A stretch of DNA of 64,000 nucleotides. It comes from Tropicimonas marinistellae (lineage in GTDB: Bacteria > Pseudomonadota > Alphaproteobacteria > Rhodobacterales > Rhodobacteraceae). Every line of letters starts with the position of its first letter. Within the stretch, counting starts at the first letter, position 1. The stretch covers positions 186,001 to 250,000 of the forward strand of contig NZ_LNCI01000006.1 of NCBI RefSeq assembly GCF_001509585.1, written 5' to 3'. The translations under genes and the position numbers were made by a program. Below are positions 34,709-43,464 of this stretch, in pieces. The notes below the pieces were generated by a model, which saw only the letters and a list, made by a program, of their open reading frames with translations, was not told the DNA's origin and did no database searches.

Positions 34709-35608
34709 CTAGTCGGTATCGTCGTTGTAGACGCGGATGTAGCGACCACCGACCTCGATCCCAACGAATTCCTGCACGAAGGCGCGACACAGACGCTGGC
34801 CGAAGGCAACCACAGCATCACTGTCATCGGTGCGGATTCGGGCGAGCAGGATCTTCCGCAGCTTACCGTCGAAGGTCGCATGTGCCTCGTGAATCGCTGC
34901 GGACGGAAAAAAGATCGCCGCCTCCTGCGCCAGCTTCTGAATGTCAGCTCCCGTCAGCCACCGAAGCTGGGTGTTCGGCAGGTAAACGAGATGCACTTTC
35001 TGACCGATCTCCACATCGAGGTGCCGCAATGCCTCCTGCCGACCCTCCACGTTCATCGGCGCGTCGTTGCGGATGGCACGTTCTGCCTCCTCCGCCGTCT
35101 CGTCAAAGAGCGCCTCCAGGGACGCACTCGCACCGCGCCCGGCATCGATGAGCGCCCGACAGGACTCGAGATATCCGAGCTTGCGCTCGATGTCCCATCC
35201 GGCAGGTGCGGAGACGGCAACGGCCCGCAGGTTGGATATGACGTCCGCCGTCTTGACGATCCGCGAATCCGCCGGCTTGTGCGCCTGCGCCGATATACGC
35301 CGCGCTCTACGCTCCGGCTTGGACAGAGACATGTCGTCGGTGTTTTCAACCACCATTCGCGCGACCCGTGCCCCAAACAACTCGGCAAGCGTTGCCTCGC
35401 TCACGTCCGCATCTTCGATCGTGTCGTGCAGCAATGCCGCGATCATGATTTCCACATCGGCCGGCTCTCCCGCCCTCGCGACCAGATCCATGACTTCGAT
35501 CAGATGATTGATGTATGGCTCCTGCGCTGCTCCCTTGCGCCTCTGGTTACGGTGCGCCTCGGCGGCAAAGGCAAGGGCGCGCGACAGGGAGAGTAGCTCG
35601 TTGGACAT
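34709..35608 (-). CDS. HD-domain protein of the RelA/SpoT hydrolase type with C-terminal extension
   Basis: 299-aa protein. Residues about 8-150 match a ppGpp-hydrolase-type HD domain: AFAAEAHRNQRRKG, PYINHLIEVMDLVARAGE, IAALLHDTIEDADV and RIVKTADVISNLRAVA, retaining the HD and ED metal residues. Some small SpoT/MESH1-like proteins are about 180 aa; here about 110 further residues follow with no domain I recognise. It may hydrolyse (p)ppGpp or another nucleotide. ATG 35608. Confidence 0.75.
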   Translation of the reverse strand: MSNELLSLSRALAFAAEAHRNQRRKGAAQEPYINHLIEVMDLVARAGEPADVEIMIAALLHDTIEDADVSEATLAELFGARVARMVVENTDDMSLSKPERRARRISAQAHKPADSRIVKTADVISNLRAVAVSAPAGWDIERKLGYLESCRALIDAGRGASASLEALFDETAEEAERAIRNDAPMNVEGRQEALRHLDVEIGQKVHLVYLPNTQLRWLTGADIQKLAQEAAIFFPSAAIHEAHATFDGKLRKILLARIRTDDSDAVVAFGQRLCRAFVQEFVGIEVGGRYIRVYNDDTD

Positions 35609-35645
35609 GGACAACCTGTGTCGGGAGTGGGTGGCAATACCGCGC

Positions 35646-37052
35646 TCAGAGGTAGAAGACAGACGCGACCGTGAAGAAGATGAGAACGCCAAAGACGTCG
35701 TTGGAAGTTGTGATGAAGATACCCGTCGCAACCGCGGGGTCCAGATTCAGTGTCTTGAGCACCAATGGGATCAGCGCACCAAAGGTCCCCGCGATCATCG
35801 TGACAAGGGTCATTGATATCAGGCATGTAACGACGAGATGTGCCGTGTCCTGAATGTCGACAAATAGCGACGCCAAGAGGATGAGAAAGGACACGACAAT
35901 CCCGACAATGGCGCCATTGACCGCCGAAGCGAGCATTTCGCGCCCCAAGCGCGGCAGAATGTCACCATTCCATCGTGCACCCCGGCCCAGAGCCTGGATC
36001 GACATGGTCGACGCCTGAATACCGACATTGCCGGCCGTTGCCATCACGACGGGAATGAAGCTGGCGAGGATCGCGGCTTCGATCAGCGCATCTTCGTAGG
36101 TTCCGATCACCATGGCGGCAACCGACGCCCCCACAAGACCGGCGAGTATCCAGGGCAGGCGTCGACGGACAATTTGCAGCGGCGTGTCGAATTCCGTCGC
36201 TTCCGGAGAGACACCGCCCATGAGTAGCATGTCTTCCTCGGCCTCTTCGGACGCGATCTGGTGCAGCTCTTGCGGCGTGATCCCTCCCAGCAGCCGGCCG
36301 GACGAATCGACCACGGCGATATTGTGGATGCGCATTTCCTTTGCCAGCTTCAGCACATCCTCCTGGTCGGTCTCGGCATTCACGACAACGGGGTCGGTAC
36401 GCACAATCGCGGCAATTGGCGTGTCATCGGGGTTCATCAACAAGTCGCGACGCCGCACCACGCCCTTCAGTGTCTGGCGGTCATCTACGACGTACACCCT
36501 CTCCAAACGTTCGATCTCGTCTGCATTCGCCCGGATGTTGGCGATCACTTCTCCCACCGTACCGCTTTGCCGTGCCGTCAATAGACCACGGCGCATGTGG
36601 GCGGCGGCATGATCTTCGTGCACCGCCAGCGCATCGCGCAGCACATCGGCAAAGGGATGACCCTCCAGCAGGTCCGCAGCGTAGTCGTCCGGCAATTCGT
36701 CCAGCAAGGGGAACGCCTCGTCGGCGTCCATGTTCTCGATGAGTTTTCGGAAGGTGCTCTTCGTCTCTTCCTGCGCAAGCACCGCGTGCAGCCGCGGGTC
36801 GAGTTCAGCCAACACGCCGATGCCGAGTTCGTCGGGCATCCAGTGCAGGAGCTTTCGCGCGTATTTCGTCCGCATACCAACGAAGAGCGCAAGTGTGTCC
36901 GCCGGCGGCCAGCGGCGGATCGCCGCCAGCACTCTCCGCATCTCGTCCTGCTTTATGAGTCGCTCGATCTGCTTGACGGTGGCCTTGTTGGCCAGCCGAG
37001 CAGCGTCGGTGCCAGAATTATCCCATTGGCGCAGTGCATTTGTGCCGGTCAC
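35646..37052 (-). CDS. mgtE: Magnesium transporter MgtE
   Basis: 468-aa Mg2+ channel. The N domain (about 25-140) and two CBS domains (about 150-265, including VYVVDDRQTLKGVVRRRDLL and IAVVDSSGRLLGGITPQEL) sense Mg2+. Five transmembrane helices follow (about 300-468) with MATAGNVGIQASTMSIQALGRG and the pore-lining DPAVATGIFITTSNDVFG. The start is GTG 37052 with GAGGCGAC upstream. Confidence 0.93.
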   Translation of the reverse strand: MTGTNALRQWDNSGTDAARLANKATVKQIERLIKQDEMRRVLAAIRRWPPADTLALFVGMRTKYARKLLHWMPDELGIGVLAELDPRLHAVLAQEETKSTFRKLIENMDADEAFPLLDELPDDYAADLLEGHPFADVLRDALAVHEDHAAAHMRRGLLTARQSGTVGEVIANIRANADEIERLERVYVVDDRQTLKGVVRRRDLLMNPDDTPIAAIVRTDPVVVNAETDQEDVLKLAKEMRIHNIAVVDSSGRLLGGITPQELHQIASEEAEEDMLLMGGVSPEATEFDTPLQIVRRRLPWILAGLVGASVAAMVIGTYEDALIEAAILASFIPVVMATAGNVGIQASTMSIQALGRGARWNGDILPRLGREMLASAVNGAIVGIVVSFLILLASLFVDIQDTAHLVVTCLISMTLVTMIAGTFGALIPLVLKTLNLDPAVATGIFITTSNDVFGVLIFFTVASVFYL

Positions 37053-37170
37053 AGTCGCGTCGCCTCTTCAGTTCGTCAGTGCGGATTCCGGCGAATTCCG
37101 AATGTCCCGGCCATTCGCGTCGACATGTCCTAGCGACGTCAAATGACCTCGGCGTGACGATACCCGCGCG

Positions 37171-38847
37171 TCACGCGCCGCGATTGCTGTAGCCAGTAGG
37201 GTCGCGCCAGCGGTTTACGATTGGATAGCGGCGGTCGAGCCAGAACGCACGCATTGTCAACCGCGCGCCCGGCGCGGACTGGAATCGCTTGTACTCGCTG
37301 ATGTAGAGCAAGTGCTCCACCCGGCGGACGTCAGCGATGTCGAAACCCTCGGCAAGTATTTCACCAATGCTCGCCTCCTCGTCGACCAGCATCTCCAGGA
37401 TCCGGTCCAATACCGGGTAGGGCGGCAGACTATCCTCGTCCTTCTGATCTTCGCGCAACTCCGCAGACGGCGGTTTTTCGATCACGCGGGGAGGAATGAC
37501 AGTGCCGGCCGGCCCTTTCATCCAGTCGCGATGGTTTGCGTTGCGCCAGCGGCAGGTCTCGAACACGCGCATCTTGTAGAGATCCTTGATCGGATTGTAG
37601 CCGCCCGACATGTCGCCGTAGATCGTGGCGTAGCCGACCGCGACCTCGGACTTGTTCCCAGTCGTCAGCAGCATCTCTCCGAACTTGTTGCTGAGCGCCA
37701 TGAGCAGCAACCCGCGCAGGCGCGACTGGACATTCTCTTCGGTCACATCTGGCTGTGTGCCCGCGAAGAGCGGTGCGAGTGCGTCGGTCACGGCCGCGCG
37801 CGGGCCCGAGATGGGCACGGTATCCAGTCGACAGCCAAGAGCCCTCGCGACCCCCTCGGCATCCTCCAGCGACTCCGGCGCGGTATATTCCGATGGCAGC
37901 ATGACGCAGCGAACATTCTCGGGTCCGATGGCATCCGAGGCGATCGCAGCCACGAGCGCAGAATCAACACCACCAGACAACCCAAGGAGGACATTTGAAA
38001 ATCCAGATTTTCGGAGATAGTCGCGCAGGCTTTCCACCATCACGCGATAATCCTGCTCCCAATCGTCGGGCAGATGCGCCATTTCTCCCGGCTCGGCATG
38101 CCAGCCATTCTCGTCCTCGACGAAATCCACATGCGCGATCGCCTCTTCGAACACCGGCAATTGCAGTGCCAGTTCACCGTGAGGATTGAGCACGAACGAC
38201 CCGCCGTCGAACACCTGGTCGTCCTGCCCGCCAACCATGTTGAGATAGACCAGCGGGAGCCCGGTCTCGACCACCCGGCTGACCATATGGGTCATGCGAA
38301 TACCGCGCTTGCCTCGAAAATAGGGCGACCCGTTGGGAACCAGGAGCATCTCCGCCCCGGTCTCTGCGAGCGTCTCGCATACGTCGCCGTGCCAGGCGTC
38401 CTCGCAGATCGGCGTGCCAATGCGGAGCGGTCCCAGCCGGTAGGGGCCGGTCACATCCCCGGAAGCGAAATATCGCTTCTCATCGAAGACATTGAAGTTC
38501 GGCAAATGGTGCTTGACGACCTGCGCGAGGACCTTCCCGTCCTTGAGAATGACATAGATGTTGAAAAGCTCTGCACCCTCGAACCAAGGCAGACCGATCC
38601 CGAGTGCTGGTCCGTCGGCGCAATCTGCCGCCAGTTCCTCCATGACATGCTGGCAATCGCCGACGAAGGCCGGTTTCATCACCAGATCCTGCGGCTGATA
38701 CCCTGGCAGAAACATCTCCGGCAACGCCACCATGTCGGCACCGGCCGCTTTCGCCTGCGCCCAGGCATCCCGCGCCTTCGCAGCGTTGCCGCGCAGGTCG
38801 CCCACCGTCGGGTTCAACTGGGCCAGCGTCAGTCGGAATCGGGTCAT
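37171..38847 (-). CDS. nadE: Glutamine-dependent NAD+ synthetase
   Basis: 558-aa two-domain enzyme making NAD+ from deamido-NAD+. The N-terminal nitrilase domain has the Glu-Lys-Cys triad in LPEMFLPGY, KHHLPNFNVFDEKRYF and GTPICEDAWHG. The C-terminal synthetase domain has the PP-loop LGLSGGVDSALVAAIA and GNKSEVAVGYATIYGDMSGGY. ATG 38847 follows GAGGAG. Confidence 0.96.
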   Translation of the reverse strand: MTRFRLTLAQLNPTVGDLRGNAAKARDAWAQAKAAGADMVALPEMFLPGYQPQDLVMKPAFVGDCQHVMEELAADCADGPALGIGLPWFEGAELFNIYVILKDGKVLAQVVKHHLPNFNVFDEKRYFASGDVTGPYRLGPLRIGTPICEDAWHGDVCETLAETGAEMLLVPNGSPYFRGKRGIRMTHMVSRVVETGLPLVYLNMVGGQDDQVFDGGSFVLNPHGELALQLPVFEEAIAHVDFVEDENGWHAEPGEMAHLPDDWEQDYRVMVESLRDYLRKSGFSNVLLGLSGGVDSALVAAIASDAIGPENVRCVMLPSEYTAPESLEDAEGVARALGCRLDTVPISGPRAAVTDALAPLFAGTQPDVTEENVQSRLRGLLLMALSNKFGEMLLTTGNKSEVAVGYATIYGDMSGGYNPIKDLYKMRVFETCRWRNANHRDWMKGPAGTVIPPRVIEKPPSAELREDQKDEDSLPPYPVLDRILEMLVDEEASIGEILAEGFDIADVRRVEHLLYISEYKRFQSAPGARLTMRAFWLDRRYPIVNRWRDPTGYSNRGA

Positions 38848-38936
38848 TGGTGCGCTCCTCGTGTCGGCCCCCGCCGGGGACCCCGGCCCTCTTAGCAGAT
38901 GCACCGGCGCATGGAAGCCGATGGTAGCAAAAGGCG

Positions 38937-38965
38937 TTGCCCAAGAACGGGGTGCAAACTAGTGT
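38937..38965 (+). promoter_or_regulatory. Possible promoter of the MORN-repeat gene
   Basis: TTGCCC and TAGTGT are 17 bases apart in the nadE/MORN divergent region, about 50 bases before the ATG. The -10 is a weak match. Low confidence. Confidence 0.25.
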
Positions 38966-39016
38966 TGCGCACCGAACGAACAATTCCGCACCCCGGCCCC
39001 GCCGAGAAGAGCATTC

Positions 39017-40591
39017 ATGACCCGACAGGCGAATTCGACATTCCTGACCGCATTGCTGGCGGCCACCCTTTTCACCGCATTTCCCGTCACGGCCCAGCTG
39101 TCCGACGTTGAAACGAAGCAATACGACAACGGCGGCGTATACGAAGGCACATTCAAGGACGGGCTTCAGCATGGCACGGGCACCTACCGGTTGCCCAACG
39201 GCTACGAGTATTCCGGCGATTGGGTCGATGGCGAAATCCTCGGACAGGGAATCGCGCGGTTCCCGGACGGGTCCGTGTACGAGGGCAGCTTTGCCAAGGG
39301 CAAACCGCACGGTCAGGGCAAGATCACCTTCGCTGACGGCGGCACCTACGAGGGCGAATGGGTCGAGAACGAAATGACGGGAAAGGGCGTGGCGAACTAC
39401 GCGAACGGCGTGCGCTACGAAGGGGATTTCGTGAACGCCCTGCATGACGGGATTGGCACGATGACGGCGCCCACGGGCTACACCTACGAAGGCGAATGGG
39501 TTGCCGGCGTCAAGGAAGGCGCCGGCAAGATCACCTACCCCAATGGCGCGATCTACGAGGGCAACCTCAGCCGCGGGCTGCGTTCCGGTCAGGGCAAACT
39601 GACAATGGTGGACGGCCTCGTCTACGAAGGGTCATGGAAAGACGGCCAAATCAACGGGTTCGGCACCCTGACGCAATCCAACGGCGACGTTTACGAAGGG
39701 CTGCTCGTCAACGGCCAGCGCGAGGGAACCGGAAAGGTCACCTACGCGAACGGCGACATCTACGAAGGCGAGTTCCACGAAGACCGACGCCACGGCGAGG
39801 GCACATTCACCGGCACCGATGGCTATGTCTATGTGGGCGCTTGGTCCAACGGCAAGATCGAGGGGGAAGGCACGGTCGTCTACCCCGACGGGTCGGTCTA
39901 CGAAGGCGCTTTCCGCGACGATCAGCCGAACGGTAAAGGCAAGATCACCTATCCCGACGGCAATACCTACGAAGGCGATTGGGTCGATAGTGTCATCGAG
40001 GGCCAGGGGGTTGCCCGCTACGCCGATGGGCAAGTCTACGAAGGTGCGTTCAAGGATGCCCGCTACGACGGGTATGGCGTCATGACCTACCCGGATGGCT
40101 ACGTCTATGAAGGCGGCTGGGTCGCCGGCACCCGCCACGGTCAGGGAAAGGCGACCTACACGGACGGCAGTATCTACGAGGGCGAGTTCCGGGACGGACA
40201 GCGCACAGGTACAGGCACCCTCACGGCGCCGAGCGGTTTCGTCTACACCGGCGAGTGGCGCAACGGCGAGATGCAGGGCGAGGGTCTCGCGACCTATGTC
40301 AACGGAGACACCTACGAGGGCATGTTCGTTGCCGGCATGCCGCAGGGCGAAGGGCTCATGCGGTATTCCACCGGAGAGGTTCGTGCGGGCGAGTGGGAAA
40401 AGGGCGACCTTGTGAAATCCGACCCCGAAGCAGCCGCGCGGGCCGCAACTGATCAAGAGACTCAACCGGACACTGCGTCTGAATCCGCCCCTGACACCTC
40501 CGGAAACGCCCTTGACACGCAGGACGAAGCCAATGCCGGCGTCCCGGAGGAAGCGGCAGACACCGCAACGCCCGAAACCGTGACCGAGTGA
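39017..40591 (+). CDS. Exported MORN-repeat protein
   Basis: 524-aa protein. A signal peptide spans about residues 1-26 (FPVTAQ cleavage). Residues 39-452 are eighteen consecutive 23-residue MORN repeats of the form GxxYEGxWxxGxxxGxGxxxYPD, with a nineteenth degenerate half-repeat to about residue 465. The last 55 residues are acidic, low-complexity and rich in T, E, D and A. MORN arrays form long beta-hairpin rods that bind proteins or lipids; no enzymatic domain is present. Probably periplasmic or surface scaffold. It stands alone. Confidence 0.88.
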   Translation: MTRQANSTFLTALLAATLFTAFPVTAQLSDVETKQYDNGGVYEGTFKDGLQHGTGTYRLPNGYEYSGDWVDGEILGQGIARFPDGSVYEGSFAKGKPHGQGKITFADGGTYEGEWVENEMTGKGVANYANGVRYEGDFVNALHDGIGTMTAPTGYTYEGEWVAGVKEGAGKITYPNGAIYEGNLSRGLRSGQGKLTMVDGLVYEGSWKDGQINGFGTLTQSNGDVYEGLLVNGQREGTGKVTYANGDIYEGEFHEDRRHGEGTFTGTDGYVYVGAWSNGKIEGEGTVVYPDGSVYEGAFRDDQPNGKGKITYPDGNTYEGDWVDSVIEGQGVARYADGQVYEGAFKDARYDGYGVMTYPDGYVYEGGWVAGTRHGQGKATYTDGSIYEGEFRDGQRTGTGTLTAPSGFVYTGEWRNGEMQGEGLATYVNGDTYEGMFVAGMPQGEGLMRYSTGEVRAGEWEKGDLVKSDPEAAARAATDQETQPDTASESAPDTSGNALDTQDEANAGVPEEAADTATPETVTE

Positions 40592-40721
40592 GCCTCGCCT
40601 GGGTACGATCAGCGCATTATCGCGGGCGCTGCGGCAAGACATACCAATCGGATCAGTCGGTTGCAGGCTTGTGCTTATGCAATATCGTCCGCACTGAGTA
40701 GAGCGCACGCCCGGAGATCAC

Positions 40722-41516
40722 ATGTCTGAATTGACGATCTTCCACATCCCAGTTTGTCCGTTCTCGCAGCGCGTGGAGATTCTCCTCGCGCTCAAGGGGA
40801 TGACGGAGCGTGTGAGGTTCCAAGTCGTCGACGTGACCAAACCGCGACCGGATTGGCTGCTGGAGAAAACTGGCGGAACGACGACTCTCCCCATCCTCGA
40901 GACGCCAGATGGCAAGGTACTCAAGGAAAGCCTCGTTATTCTTCGATATATCGAGGAACTGTGGCCGGCGCCCGGGATCGCCCGCGATGACCCCTACGAG
41001 CGCGCAATCGAACGCATGCTGATCGCACGGGAAGCCGCATTCACGGACACCGGGTATCGCATGGTCATGAACCAGGATCCGGCACAAAGGGACGCCTACC
41101 GCGCACAGATGGACTCGCACTTTGTCGGCATTTCCCGCTTCCTGGAGCGCCACGCCTGCGGAGATCCATACCTTTTCGAACATTTCGGGCTTGCGGAGGT
41201 CGTCTTCACGCCGATCTTCATGCGGTTCTGGTTTCTGGAGCACTACGAAGGCTATTCACCTCCCACCGGACCGGAGGCGGCACGGGCGCGACGCTGGCAT
41301 GACGCTTGCATCGCCCACCCCTCCGCGCAGCAGGTCACGTATCGCGAGATCGTGACACTCTACTACGACTACGCGTTCGGTGCGGGCAACGGCGCGTTGT
41401 TGCCTGGCCGGTCGCGTTCTAGCTTCGCGTTCGATCCGGCATGGCGCACGCGACCGATACCACCACGTGGCAAATTCATGCCGGCGGCCAGCGACGCCGA
41501 CCTGGGGCTGCTCTGA
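40722..41516 (+). CDS. Glutathione S-transferase family protein with CPFS active site
   Basis: 264-aa GST-fold protein. The N-terminal thioredoxin domain has FHIPVCPFSQRVEILLAL, a cysteine-type (omega or SspA-like) catalytic site, then TTTLPILETPDGKVLKESLVILRYIEE. The helical C-terminal domain is larger than usual, with a 40-residue polar tail. Probably a thiol transferase or dehydroascorbate-type reductase; substrate unknown. Unrelated in sequence to the GST at 44.9 kb. Confidence 0.82.
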   Translation: MSELTIFHIPVCPFSQRVEILLALKGMTERVRFQVVDVTKPRPDWLLEKTGGTTTLPILETPDGKVLKESLVILRYIEELWPAPGIARDDPYERAIERMLIAREAAFTDTGYRMVMNQDPAQRDAYRAQMDSHFVGISRFLERHACGDPYLFEHFGLAEVVFTPIFMRFWFLEHYEGYSPPTGPEAARARRWHDACIAHPSAQQVTYREIVTLYYDYAFGAGNGALLPGRSRSSFAFDPAWRTRPIPPRGKFMPAASDADLGLL

Positions 41517-41552
41517 GCGACAATTGGGCCTTCCCTTTCGGCGCCGGAGCCG

Positions 41553-41558
41553 TATAGT
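41553..41558 (+). promoter_or_regulatory. Candidate -10 box of the leuA leader transcript
   Basis: TATAGT ends seven bases before the ATG of the leader ORF. A transcription start at the usual distance would fall on or next to that ATG, making the leader message leaderless. A plausible -35 (TTCCCT, 41531-41536, 16-base spacing) is weak. Confidence 0.45.
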
Positions 41559-41565
41559 CGCGCCC

Positions 41566-41655
41566 ATGACGATCAACCGGCATATCGCTCAGCCCTCCGC
41601 CTTTGCGCGGACGCTGCCGCTTGCCGGCCTCCTCCTTCTCCTTAGCCGCCTCTGA
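41566..41655 (+). CDS. leuL: Leucine-rich leader peptide of leuA (attenuator ORF)
   Basis: 29-codon ORF between the GST gene and leuA. It contains eight leucines, five of them consecutive (codons 22-26, all CTN), near the C-terminus (AGLLLLLSRL then stop). No ribosome-binding site precedes the ATG, but a TATAGT box lies seven bases upstream, so translation is probably from a leaderless mRNA, as known for trpL in rhizobia. The stop codon lies within the first arm of a strong hairpin before leuA. This is the classic layout of amino-acid attenuation: ribosome stalling at leucine codons would sense leucyl-tRNA supply. Confidence 0.75.
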   Translation: MTINRHIAQPSAFARTLPLAGLLLLLSRL

Positions 41656-41700
41656 GCGTGCCATTCGGCGCGACCGCTCAGAGGGCATGGTGACCGCGCC
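41649..41700 (+). promoter_or_regulatory. Competing hairpins of the leuA leader
   Basis: CCTCTGAGCG (41649-41658) pairs perfectly with CGCTCAGAGG (41675-41684). In its loop, GGCGCGACC (41667-41675) can instead pair with GGT plus CGCGCC (41689-41700). The two cannot easily coexist. No U tract follows either stem, so the switch may act through Rho, RNA stability or access to the leuA start. Confidence 0.55.
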
Positions 41701-41731
41701 AGAGGATTGAAGGACATCAAGGAAAAGACCC

Positions 41732-43297
41732 ATGACGAACAGCCAAGACCGCGTGTTGATTTTCGACACGACCCTGCGTGACGGCGAGCAGAGCCCTGGC
41801 GCAACCATGACCCATGACGAGAAGCTGGAGATCGCCCAGCTGCTCGACGAGATGGGTGTGGACATTATCGAGGCCGGATTCCCCATTGCCTCCGAAGGCG
41901 ATTTCGAGGCGGTGCGCGACATTGCCGATGTCACGAAAAGTGCCGTGATCTGCGGATTGGCGCGCGCCAATTTCAAGGATATCGACCGCTGCTGGGAGGC
42001 GGTGCGCCATTCCGAGCGGCCGCGTATCCACACGTTCATCGGCACGTCCGAACTGCACCGCGCCATCCCGAACCTGACGATGGACGAGATGGCGGACCGG
42101 ATCCACGAGACGGTCACCCACGCCCGCAACCTCTGCGACAATGTGCAGTGGTCGCCGATGGATGCCACGCGGACCGAGCATGACTACCTGTGCCGCGTGG
42201 TCGAGATTGCCATCAAGGCGGGTGCCACGACCATCAACATCCCCGACACCGTCGGCTACACCGCGCCGCGGGAGAGCGCGGACCTGATCCGGATGCTGAT
42301 CGAGCGGGTGCCCGGCGCCGACGAGATCACCTTCGCCACGCACTGCCACAACGACCTCGGCATGGCAACGGCCAACGCGCTGGCAGCGGTGGAGGCGGGC
42401 GCGCGGCAAATCGAATGCACGATCAACGGGCTGGGCGAGCGTGCCGGGAATACCGCGCTGGAAGAGGTGGTCATGGCTATGAAAGTCCGCCATGACATCA
42501 TGCCCTACCATACCGGTATCGACACGCGGAAGATCATGAACATCTCCCGCCGGGTCGCGGACGTGTCCGGTTTCCAGGTGCAGTTCAACAAGGCGGTCGT
42601 GGGCAAGAACGCCTTCGCGCACGAGAGCGGCATTCACCAGGACGGGATGCTGAAGAACCCGCAGAACTTCGAGATCATGCGTCCCGAGGACGTGGGCCTC
42701 AGCGCGACCAACCTGGTGATGGGCAAGCATTCCGGCCGCGCCGCGCTGCGCGCCAAGCTGCATGACCTGGGCTACGACCTGGGCGACAACCAGCTGAAGG
42801 ACGTGTTTGTCCGCTTCAAGGAACTCGCCGACCGCAAGAAGGAGGTCTACGACGACGACCTGATCGCCCTGATGCGGGATGCCGGCTCGGAAGTGGACGA
42901 GAAGCTGAAGGTGAAGTTCCTGAGGGTCATCTGCGGCACGCAGGCGCCGCAATCGGCCGACCTGACGATGACCGTCGACGGGGTGGATCACATGGTCTCC
43001 GCCATGGGCGACGGGCCGGTGGATGCGACCTTCAACGCGGTGAAGCAGATCTTCCCGCACAACGCGCATCTGAAGCTCTACCAGGTTCATGCGGTGACGC
43101 GCGGGACCGACGCGCAGGCAACCGTGACGGTGCGGCTGGAGGAAGACGGGCGGATCGTCACCGGGCAGGCGGCGGACACCGACACGGTCGTGGCCTCGGC
43201 CAAGGCCTACGTGGCGGCGCTCAACCGGCTGATCGTGCGCCGGGCGAAGACCGGGACCGACGAGAAGGAAATCAGCTACCGCGACGTGGTGAACTGA
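41732..43297 (+). CDS. leuA: 2-isopropylmalate synthase
   Basis: 521-aa enzyme condensing acetyl-CoA with 2-oxoisovalerate, the first committed step of leucine synthesis. The TIM barrel carries DTTLRDGEQSPGATM and the metal motif ATHCHNDLGMATANALAA, then ECTINGLGERAGNTALEEVV. The C-terminal part (about 390-521) is the leucine-sensing regulatory domain. AAGGA lies upstream of ATG 41732. Preceded by a leucine-rich leader ORF and followed by a 13-bp hairpin. Confidence 0.96.
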   Translation: MTNSQDRVLIFDTTLRDGEQSPGATMTHDEKLEIAQLLDEMGVDIIEAGFPIASEGDFEAVRDIADVTKSAVICGLARANFKDIDRCWEAVRHSERPRIHTFIGTSELHRAIPNLTMDEMADRIHETVTHARNLCDNVQWSPMDATRTEHDYLCRVVEIAIKAGATTINIPDTVGYTAPRESADLIRMLIERVPGADEITFATHCHNDLGMATANALAAVEAGARQIECTINGLGERAGNTALEEVVMAMKVRHDIMPYHTGIDTRKIMNISRRVADVSGFQVQFNKAVVGKNAFAHESGIHQDGMLKNPQNFEIMRPEDVGLSATNLVMGKHSGRAALRAKLHDLGYDLGDNQLKDVFVRFKELADRKKEVYDDDLIALMRDAGSEVDEKLKVKFLRVICGTQAPQSADLTMTVDGVDHMVSAMGDGPVDATFNAVKQIFPHNAHLKLYQVHAVTRGTDAQATVTVRLEEDGRIVTGQAADTDTVVASAKAYVAALNRLIVRRAKTGTDEKEISYRDVVN

Positions 43298-43314
43298 TCC
43301 GCACAGGCGGCGGA

Positions 43315-43343
43315 GGGAGATGTCTCACGATGAGACATCTCCC
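43315..43343 (+). terminator. Strong hairpin after leuA
   Basis: GGGAGATGTCTCA and TGAGACATCTCCC form a perfect 13-bp stem with a CGA loop, 17 bases after the leuA stop. No T run follows (CAAGTCCACG), so it is either a Rho-assisted end or a 3' stabiliser. Confidence 0.6.
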
Positions 43344-43464
43344 CAAGTCCACGATTTCAACGGGTTAGCGGGACGGATTTAGGAGTCGTTAAGATTCCAG
43401 GCCGTCCGGGGTGCCGGTTTGGCACCGTTGAACGGGCGGCTGGGCGCGCGCCGTAACGGTTTCG

